Origin: JAACFF01 sp963807975
GTDB taxonomy: Bacteria; Chloroflexota; Anaerolineae; Promineifilales; Promineifilaceae
Length of the DNA stretch: 64,000 bases
Direction of reading: 5' to 3'
Assembly (NCBI GenBank): GCA_963807975.1
Contig: CAWEDV010000001.1
Coordinates: 1,116,001 to 1,180,000, forward strand
The translations under genes and the position numbers were made by a program. Below are positions 58,580 through 64,000 of the stretch, one piece after another (the first letter of the stretch is position 1; each line of letters opens with the position of its first letter). The notes under the pieces are model-generated. The model was given only the letters and a program-made list of their open reading frames with translations. It ran no database searches and had not been told where the DNA came from.

Positions 58580-60319
58580 CTAGAATTCTCCTTCGCTGCC
58601 TAGGCGGAAGCGTTCGATTAGGAGAAAGCCGACGGCGCAGACGAGCATAAGCAGAGTGCTCATGGCCAAAGCCTGGCCGTAGTTGAGAGCGCCCGGTTGG
58701 CCCAGGAAGCGATAAATAGCCACGGGCATCGTGGGGGTTTGGGGACGGGAGATGAACAGGGTGGCGCCGAATTCACCCATACTGACGGTGAAGGCAAAAA
58801 CGGCTCCAACCAACAAAGCGCGGCGGGTAAGGGGCCAGTCAACATGAAACCAGACATTCTGTGAGTCGGCGCCGAGAATGGCGGCTGCTTCGCGCAGATT
58901 GGGATTGATACGGCGGATAGCGGGCAGCACGCTGCGGATGACGAAGGGCATCGCTACCAAGGTATGGGCGATGGGGACCAGCAGCAGCGATTGGCGTAAA
59001 TTGACGGGGGGCCTATTCAAGGCAATGATATAGCCAAGGCCGAGGGTAACGGCCGATGTTGCCAGGGGGAGCATCAGCAGTGGATCGAGTAAACGATAAT
59101 AGTATTGTTTTAGCCGACCTAAGGTACTCTGGGAAATGGGCGGGAATGCAGCGTCCGACCCACGGCGGCGGGCGGTTAATATTTGGGCACTGATTAGCCC
59201 CAGGGAGACGGCAAGGATGACAGTTATCAGGGCAAAGAGAGTCGAATTGAAGACTGCTTCAGCCGGAGGAACAAAGAAGATGGAGCTGCTGCGATTAATG
59301 AAAAGCTCCTGGTAGAAGCGCAGCGTTGGTCCATTCTGGCCGGCAAAGGAACGGCCGACGAGAGCCAGCAGGGGGAAGCCGAGGAGGAGCAGCATGAGCA
59401 GCAGGTTTCCATAGACGAATAGATGATCAGATAGGGTCTGAATAGGACGCTCAATGGTGGCGCTGGAGCGCAGCTTGAGTGTATGGCTGCTGCGGGCCTG
59501 GGTTTGGGTGTAGAGCCACATCAGGCCAAAGGTGAAGATGATCTGAATGAGAGCCAAGGCGGCAGCAACGGGAAGATTAAACAGGTACACGGCCTGGCGA
59601 TAGATTTCGACTTCCAGGGTGGCATAGCGCGGACCGCCAAGGATGAGGATGACGCCAAAACTGGTGAAGCAGAAGATAAAGACCAGGACTGCAGCAGCCA
59701 TTATCGATGGGCGCAGGAGAGGCATGGTGATATGCCAAAACGCGCCAAAGCGGGAGGCGCCCAACATTCGCGCGGCCTGGCCCAGGTCAGAGCTGAGATT
59801 TTGCCAGGAACTGCTGATGATGCGTAAAGCAACGCTGTAATTAAAGAAGATATGGGCCAGCAGGATCATCCAGATCGTGTGCTGGAGCTGCAAGGGAGGA
59901 TGGGGGAGTTGGAACCAATCCATGAGCCAGCGGTTGGCGGTTCCGCCCGGTCCTAGTAGGGCCAAGAAGGCATTGGCGACAACGATGGTCGGCAGAACAA
60001 AGGGCAGCATGATGACGGTCCGGAGGGTGCGCTTGCCGCGAAAACGATAGCGGGCAAAGACATAGGCACCCGGTATGGCCAAGAGGAGGACTAAAATGGT
60101 GGAAAGGACGGCCTGCCAGAAGGTAAACCAGAGGGTTTTCAGGTAATAAGATTTGGTAACGAGATCGCGTAGCGGTTCAAGTTGGAACTGCCCACCGGGG
60201 ACAAGGCTGACACCCAGGATGGTACCCAAGGGGTAAAAGTAAAAGAGCAGAAAGAAGAGAATGGGTAGGACATAGAACACCCTGAGGGTTGGCCGAAGGC
60301 GGTAGAAAAATGTGCCCAT
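58580..60319 (-). CDS. thiP: Thiamine ABC transporter permease (two-domain)
   Basis: Membrane protein of 579 residues with about twelve helices, a fusion of two permease units as in ThiP/FbpB. Each half carries the cytoplasmic EAA loop for the ATPase: QAARMLGASRFGAFWHITMP in the first and EAAAILGADSQNVWFHVDWP in the second. It is the second gene under the TPP riboswitch, behind the binding protein, which gives the thiamine assignment; an iron permease of the same family is excluded mainly by this context. No ATPase gene (thiQ) follows, since ettA converges on it 36 bases away. An ATPase must be supplied from elsewhere. Confidence 0.85.
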   Translation of the reverse strand: MGTFFYRLRPTLRVFYVLPILFFLLFYFYPLGTILGVSLVPGGQFQLEPLRDLVTKSYYLKTLWFTFWQAVLSTILVLLLAIPGAYVFARYRFRGKRTLRTVIMLPFVLPTIVVANAFLALLGPGGTANRWLMDWFQLPHPPLQLQHTIWMILLAHIFFNYSVALRIISSSWQNLSSDLGQAARMLGASRFGAFWHITMPLLRPSIMAAAVLVFIFCFTSFGVILILGGPRYATLEVEIYRQAVYLFNLPVAAALALIQIIFTFGLMWLYTQTQARSSHTLKLRSSATIERPIQTLSDHLFVYGNLLLMLLLLGFPLLALVGRSFAGQNGPTLRFYQELFINRSSSIFFVPPAEAVFNSTLFALITVILAVSLGLISAQILTARRRGSDAAFPPISQSTLGRLKQYYYRLLDPLLMLPLATSAVTLGLGYIIALNRPPVNLRQSLLLVPIAHTLVAMPFVIRSVLPAIRRINPNLREAAAILGADSQNVWFHVDWPLTRRALLVGAVFAFTVSMGEFGATLFISRPQTPTMPVAIYRFLGQPGALNYGQALAMSTLLMLVCAVGFLLIERFRLGSEGEF

Positions 60320-60340
60320 TGGTGCTAAATAGGTTCCTTA

Positions 60341-60372
60341 GAAACCCGGTTTAAAAGGAAAAACCGGGTTTC
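60341..60372 (-). other. Intercistronic hairpin between the thiamine transporter genes
   Basis: Twelve-base-pair perfect stem GAAACCCGGTTT/AAACCGGGTTTC with an eight-base loop, four bases after the stop of the binding-protein gene. There is no U-run on the minus strand (TAAGGAAC follows), so it more likely protects the upstream message from 3' decay and sets the binding protein above the permease. Confidence 0.65.
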
Positions 60373-60375
60373 GCT

Positions 60376-61419
60376 CTAACGCAGGACGGTATCGGTCCAG
60401 GCTTCGATCCAGGCTTCGCGGTTGGCGCTGATTTCTTGCGGGGCGATGGTTGCCGGTTGTTCGGGTATCTGGCTGAAGTCGTCGAAAACGCCGGGCAGGA
60501 CGGCCGATTCATTGGCCGGGAAGACGAACATATGGAGGGGGATATCTTCCTGGAAGATCTCATCCAGCAGGAAATCGACCAACTGCTGGGCCTGAGCTTC
60601 ATGCTCCGTTCCGGCGAGGATGCCCGCGAATTCTATCTGGCGGAAGCAGCTACCGTCGCTCACGACCGCTGCAGTGGGAGCTTCTTCAAGCACTTCTTCG
60701 GCGAAGTAAACTTCAGCCGGTGGGCTGCTGGCGTAGCTGACGACGATGGGGCGATCGCCATCGGAGGCGGCAGTAAAGGAACCATAATAAGCGGATTCCC
60801 ATCCGTCGGCGATCTGGACGTCATTATCGCGCAACTGGGACCAGTAATCCAAATAGCCATCTTCGCCATAGGTGCTGATCGTGGTCAACAAAAAGGCGAG
60901 ACCAGGGCTGGAGGTGGCCGGATTCTCGACGACGGTCAGTCCCGCATAGGCGGGATCGACAAGATCATCCAGATTAGCGGGCGGGTCGAGTTCGCTGTCA
61001 GCGAACCACGCTTTGTCATAATTAAGACAGACATCACCAAAGTCAACTGGGAGGGCGCGGTGCTCAGGATCTAACTGTAGAGAGGCATCTATCTGTTCAA
61101 GGAGGGGCGACTCATAGGGCAGAAAGATGTCGTTGTCCAGGGCGCGGCTCAGAAAGGTATTGTCGAGACCAAAGAGGACGTCGGCCAAGGGATCGTCCTT
61201 GGCCAGGACAGCTTTGTTGACGACGGCGCCGGCATCGCCTGCTTTGAAGATCTCGATCTGGTGGCCTGTTTCCCCGGTGAAAGCATCGATGGTTTCCTGA
61301 CTGATGTCGAAACTATCATGGGTCATGAGGCGCAAGGTGACGGGTTCGTCCGATTCCCCTCCCCCGCTGCAAGCAGCAAGCATAAGTAGAAGAAGGAAGA
61401 AAATCGCTATCTTATTCAT
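60376..61419 (-). CDS. thiB: Thiamine-binding lipoprotein of ABC transporter
   Basis: Substrate-binding lipoprotein of 347 residues (signal peptide with lipobox MLAAC). The mature start TLRLMTHDSFDISQETIDAF and the block PLADVLFGLDNTFLSRALD are typical of TbpA/ThiB, which bind thiamine, thiamine phosphate and the diphosphate; YYGSFTAASDG and LAGTEHEAQAQQLVDFLL follow. It lies directly downstream of a TPP riboswitch and attenuator and upstream of the permease gene. ATG is preceded by AAAGGAAT. Confidence 0.93.
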   Translation of the reverse strand: MNKIAIFFLLLLMLAACSGGGESDEPVTLRLMTHDSFDISQETIDAFTGETGHQIEIFKAGDAGAVVNKAVLAKDDPLADVLFGLDNTFLSRALDNDIFLPYESPLLEQIDASLQLDPEHRALPVDFGDVCLNYDKAWFADSELDPPANLDDLVDPAYAGLTVVENPATSSPGLAFLLTTISTYGEDGYLDYWSQLRDNDVQIADGWESAYYGSFTAASDGDRPIVVSYASSPPAEVYFAEEVLEEAPTAAVVSDGSCFRQIEFAGILAGTEHEAQAQQLVDFLLDEIFQEDIPLHMFVFPANESAVLPGVFDDFSQIPEQPATIAPQEISANREAWIEAWTDTVLR

Positions 61420-61475
61420 AATCAGGATTCCTTTAGCACACTGTTAAATAAAAATTCAACTTCACGATCTACATG

Positions 61476-61510
61476 TCATTCCCGCGCAGGCGTAGAGCGG
61501 GAATCCACTC
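61476..61510. repeat. REP-like palindrome, copy 2
   Basis: TCATTCCCGCGCAGGCGTAG followed by AGCGGGAATCCACTC. Its reverse complement matches the copy at 26905-26930 (GTGGATTCCCGC...GCCTGCGCGGG). It lies in the thiB leader, between the riboswitch terminator and the start codon. Confidence 0.7.
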
Positions 61511-61517
61511 GACCACA

Positions 61518-61557
61518 ACAAAAAAATATGCCTTCTGATCGGTTCAGAAGGCATATT
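61518..61557 (-). terminator. Riboswitch-controlled terminator of the thiamine operon
   Basis: Fourteen-base-pair perfect stem AATATGCCTTCTGA/TCAGAAGGCATATT with a five-base loop, then TTTTTT on the minus strand. It follows the TPP aptamer by about a dozen bases and precedes thiB by about 100, the layout of transcriptional attenuation. Confidence 0.92.
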
Positions 61558-61569
61558 GCGTGTGTGGGC

Positions 61570-61662
61570 TCATTCCTACGCCAGCATTACCTGGATCAGG
61601 TGCAGCGGTTCACTCCATCAATCAGAAGCATCTCAGCCTGGTATTATCCAAGCTCCCGCGGA
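61570..61662 (-). ncRNA. TPP riboswitch (THI element)
   Basis: The aptamer reads on the minus strand. The conserved CTGAGA (61631-61636), ACCTGATC (61594-61601), the following GG-TAAT-GC-GGCGTAGGA and the 5' GGGAGC arm are in the order and spacing of the THI box. High thiamine diphosphate should let the adjoining terminator form and stop transcription of thiB and thiP. Confidence 0.96.
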
Positions 61663-61680
61663 CTATTCAATTGTGACCCT

Positions 61681-61710
61681 ATTATAGGATGCCTGGGGGA
61701 GTAGGGTCAA
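61681..61710 (-). promoter_or_regulatory. Sigma-70-type promoter of the thiamine operon
   Basis: TTGACC (61705-61710, minus strand), an 18-base spacer, TATAAT (61681-61686). Transcription would begin about ten bases before the riboswitch aptamer. Confidence 0.8.
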
Positions 61711-61741
61711 TAAAAAGAGCGTACGGTTCACTTTTTGATTC

Positions 61742-61781
61742 TTGATCAGAACATTAGTTCTAGGTATAATACCCTTATACC
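61742..61781 (+). promoter_or_regulatory. Dyad-rich promoter with GAAC-N4-GTTC box
   Basis: TTGATC (61742-61747), a 17-base spacer, TATAAT (61765-61770). The spacer holds GAACATTAGTTC (61749-61760), which fits the GAAC-N4-GTTC box bound by LexA in Gram-positive bacteria. A second dyad, GGTATAA-N5-TTATACC (61763-61781), covers the -10 and the transcript start. The promoter faces away from the thiamine operon and towards the 3' end of the GMC gene. Repressor control is inferred. Confidence 0.55.
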
Positions 61782-61850
61782 TTTACAAACCAATACGCCG
61801 CCGGCGGCACGCTGGGTCGCAGCCCACCCAACCGTGCCCGAAGCATCGAT

Positions 61851-62025
61851 GTGGTTTCTGGGAAAAAAACATAAACGACATCATCGACATCGAGGAGTAA
61901 CGGCTGCAGACGCTGGCTTCGGCTTGCTGCAGGCACCTCGCCAGGCCCTGATACTATTAGGAGTGGTCAGGCTGTCCACGTTGTTTGGGCAGCAGGTTCA
62001 ATTAAGTTCATGGCTCTTTCGCTGA
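61851..62025 (+). CDS. Doubtful small ORF downstream of the dyad-rich promoter
   Basis: ATG to stop gives 57 residues: a very basic stretch (GKKHKRHHRHRG) and a mildly hydrophobic end (ALILLGVVRLSTLFG). The frame is open back to 61735, which lies ahead of the promoter. Its last 59 bases run antisense to the GMC gene, and no ribosome site stands before the ATG. It is listed only because a convincing promoter points at it and nothing else follows; the transcript may instead be a non-coding or antisense RNA. Confidence 0.2.
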
Positions 62026-63568
62026 GGGCCGTGATGGTTAGCGAAGGATTGACGCCTGGATTGGCGGAAATCATGGATCCATCACAGATATACATATTCT
62101 TGTAGTTGAAAACGCGATTGTATTTGTCAATCACCCCTTCTTCGTAATTGCTGCCCATCACGGCTCCACCCAAAATGTGGGCAGTTGTTGGTGCCGCTAA
62201 TAAGGTTTCCGTCAGCAAAACGGTCGGTTTACCGTTGACGATCCTGGCATAATGCTCGGCATATTTTTGCCCCTCGGGAAGAAATGGCGTGGGTCGCGCC
62301 CCTTCTTCTACCTTGGAGGTCATTGAGAAACGTCCCAAGGAAAAACGCATGGTACTGTCGATGGTCTGCATAACCATCAGGATTTGTGTGCGCTTGGCCC
62401 AGTTGTCTATGAAGGTTACCCTTAGGTTCTTAATGGGGTGCGTTAGCCAATCAGCGAGCAGTCTTAGCAATCGAATAAAGACATTACGACCGTGAACTTT
62501 TGGTCCAACCATCACGCGCCAAAATCCCGATCCAGCGGGATAACGTACTGGTTCCAAATGCGTGTTATCATCGGCGTGCAGGATGGAGCTGATGGCGATG
62601 CCTTCGGAAAAGACCGTTTCTTTGTCGAGCGAAGTTACGCCAATGAGGCTTTCAGAGTTGGTACGAATGTTTGTGCCCACTTTGTCGGAGAGATTCGGGA
62701 GCGAGGACTGCTTCAGGGCCAGCAGCAGCCGTACCGTGCCCAACACGCCACCCGCAAATAGTATCCCTCGGCTGGTGTATTCTCCCCCTTTGCGCAGCCA
62801 GGATGTAGAGGATTTATAACTGACAAGATAGCCGTCAGCGCCATCGTCGCGGCCGAGTGGAACGACATCGACCACCTCAGATTCGGCCTGTATCGTCGCT
62901 CCGGCGCTTTGGGCCAAGTAGAGGTAATTCTTGTCCAGCGAGTTCTTGGCATTGTAGCGACAGCCGACCATGCAGCCACCACAGAAATTACAGCCGGCGC
63001 GGTCGGGACCACGGCCGCCGAAATAGGGATCGCTTACAGTGCATTCTGGCTCACCAAAGAAGATGCCGACGTCGGTCGTTTCGAAATGTTCTTCACGGCC
63101 AATATCTCCAGCCAACTGCTGCAAAGCGATATCCCCCACCTCCAGGCGGGGGCTGCAGGTTACGCCCAGCATAGATAAAGCCAGGGCATAATAATCCTCT
63201 AATTCTGTTTCCCAATCAGCCAGATGAGCCCAGGAGCCAGCCTGGAAGAAGGCTTGTTTAGGCATTGGCAGCGTGTTGGCATAGACGAGGGATCCACCGC
63301 CGACGCCCACGCCTGAAGTGACGGTAAGATGGCGGAAGAGAGTGATTTTAAATAAGCCATAAAAACGCAAAGCGGGCAGCCAGAGCCACTTCTTCAGATT
63401 CCAATTGGACGTGGGAAAATCAGGTGAATCTAGCCATTTCCCCTTTTCAAGCACGAGAACCCGGTACCCTTTTTCAGAAAGGCGCAGGGCGGAAACTGAA
63501 CCGCCAAAGCCAGATCCGACAATGATGAAGTCGAAATCGAAGTTTCCGTTCTTTGTATAATCCATCAT
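61967..63568 (-). CDS. GMC-family flavin oxidoreductase (cholesterol-oxidase-like)
   Basis: FAD-dependent alcohol/sterol oxidoreductase of 533 residues. The FAD loop DFIIVGSGFGGSVSALRLSE opens the protein; GVGVGGGSLVYANTL is the second flavin contact. The end ILGGAVMGS and NPGVNPSLTITALSERAM hold the catalytic His/Asn region. A Cys cluster CNFCGGCMVGC (CX2CX2CX3C) near residue 190 is shared with mycobacterial ChoD-type proteins and could bind an iron-sulfur cluster. No Tat or Sec signal is seen, so it should be cytoplasmic. Substrate (sterol, hopanoid or another alcohol) is unknown. Confidence 0.88.
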   Translation of the reverse strand: MMDYTKNGNFDFDFIIVGSGFGGSVSALRLSEKGYRVLVLEKGKWLDSPDFPTSNWNLKKWLWLPALRFYGLFKITLFRHLTVTSGVGVGGGSLVYANTLPMPKQAFFQAGSWAHLADWETELEDYYALALSMLGVTCSPRLEVGDIALQQLAGDIGREEHFETTDVGIFFGEPECTVSDPYFGGRGPDRAGCNFCGGCMVGCRYNAKNSLDKNYLYLAQSAGATIQAESEVVDVVPLGRDDGADGYLVSYKSSTSWLRKGGEYTSRGILFAGGVLGTVRLLLALKQSSLPNLSDKVGTNIRTNSESLIGVTSLDKETVFSEGIAISSILHADDNTHLEPVRYPAGSGFWRVMVGPKVHGRNVFIRLLRLLADWLTHPIKNLRVTFIDNWAKRTQILMVMQTIDSTMRFSLGRFSMTSKVEEGARPTPFLPEGQKYAEHYARIVNGKPTVLLTETLLAAPTTAHILGGAVMGSNYEEGVIDKYNRVFNYKNMYICDGSMISANPGVNPSLTITALSERAMNLIEPAAQTTWTA

Positions 63569-63802
63569 GTTTGCCTGCCCCCGTAGCTTGGTTGGGAGTC
63601 ACTTTCTAATGAGGCAAGATTAGGAGATCACCTGCCGCAGTTCTCGACAGAACATACAGTCGACATACCATCTGTTACAAATGGGCGGCCTAACCCCACC
63701 ATTGCATTATGCGCCTTGAGCGCACAGCGCTGCTCCTAATTACAATATACAGCTAGGGGGTGGTGAATGTCAAATTTTTGGCAGGTCTTGAGCAAAATTC
63801 CC

Positions 63803-64000
63803 CTACGTTTTGGGTGGGGCAATAAGGTCGTGGATGTGGGAGACGGCGGCAGCAGTATCGGCGGAAGAGACGACGATACTGATGCTGCATTCGGAAGACC
63901 CCTGAGCGATGGCAATGACGTTGACATTATTATTACCCAAGGAACTGAAGACCCGACCAGATATGCCAGGGGTGCCGCGCATGCCGGCGCCAACGATGGT
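63803..64000 (-). CDS. Aspartokinase C-terminal ACT domain (5' part beyond window)
   Basis: The last 65 codons of a gene that enters from the right edge. The frame reads TIVGAGMRGTPGISGRVFSS, then NNNVNVIAIAQGSSECSISI, the second ACT domain of aspartate kinases, where Lys or Thr feedback binds. The stop follows soon after, so there is no homoserine dehydrogenase part after the ACT domain. The enzyme phosphorylates aspartate at the head of the Lys/Thr/Met pathway. Class and feedback type cannot be judged from this fragment. Confidence 0.85.
   Translation of the reverse strand, partial: TIVGAGMRGTPGISGRVFSSLGNNNVNVIAIAQGSSECSISIVVSSADTAAAVSHIHDLIAPPKT

Noticed and set aside
61735..61850. Upstream extension of the small ORF at 61851
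   Set aside because: It begins ahead of the predicted promoter and has no ribosome site; the peptide resembles nothing.
63736..63993. 85-residue minus-strand frame at the right end
   Set aside because: A different minus-strand frame of the same DNA gives a clear aspartokinase ACT domain that continues past the window edge.
1..64000. tRNA, rRNA, CRISPR arrays, insertion sequences, phage genes
   Set aside because: Looked for T-loop-like GGTTCGAATCC patterns, regular direct repeats, transposase or integrase motifs and found none. Short or degenerate cases could be missed without a search tool.

Overview
The window looks like chromosomal DNA of a Chloroflexota bacterium (Anaerolineae-type). This rests on gene content and style, not on a database match. 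The signs are many lipoproteins with Thr/Pro/Ser-rich linkers, a short EF-Ts, an actinobacterial/archaeal-type inositol-phosphate synthase, a fused B12-dependent mutase (IcmF), and no outer-membrane or LPS genes. Base composition is moderate (GC a little above 50 % by eye). Gene density is high and codon style fairly uniform. I saw no tRNA, rRNA, CRISPR array, insertion sequence or prophage.

Layout. 1-10 kb: icmF running off the left edge (minus), then a plus-strand run of a phosphoribosyltransferase, HyuB, a zinc-ribbon membrane protein, a VanY-type peptidase and a CapA-type lipoprotein, facing an M28 peptidase. 10-19 kb: inositol-phosphate synthase, a three-gene glycosylation operon (GT2, GT39, YfhO-like), a HAD phosphatase and rlmN. 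19-27 kb: a LysM/M23 peptidase, rho, a decayed fructose-1,6-bisphosphatase gene, then the core operon rpsB-tsf / pyrH-frr-uppS-cdsA. 27-30 kb: an unusual 908-residue triple fusion coupled to a Trm112-like gene. 30-46 kb: a large secreted subtilase, sirtuin, mgtE, a well-signalled 24-codon ORF between strong promoter and terminator signals, GNAT, MFS and ABC exporter genes, PspC, a membrane MutS-like ATPase and a helicase-associated protein. 46-58.5 kb: lipid kinase, pspA with a coiled-coil partner, rplI, a RodZ-like protein, rimO, a thioredoxin-like protein, an Lgt-like protein, metG and ettA. 58.5-64 kb: a thiamine transporter operon under a TPP riboswitch attenuator, a GMC oxidoreductase, and the 3' end of an aspartokinase gene.

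The strongest candidate for something undescribed is the triple fusion at 27015-29741. It joins a serine/threonine dehydratase-racemase domain, a 2-hydroxyacid dehydrogenase domain lacking its catalytic Arg, and a ParB/SerK/SbnI-like domain (the family that includes free-serine kinases). All three parts point to serine chemistry. Other points of note are a HIP1-like excess of the palindrome ACGGCCGT (at least 16 copies), the multiply broken fbp gene, the 24-codon ORF locus at 36.2 kb, a dyad-rich promoter at 61.75 kb with a GAAC-N4-GTTC box, an Lgt homologue without catalytic residues, and acidic (one of them repeat-built) tails on ribosomal proteins S2 and L9.
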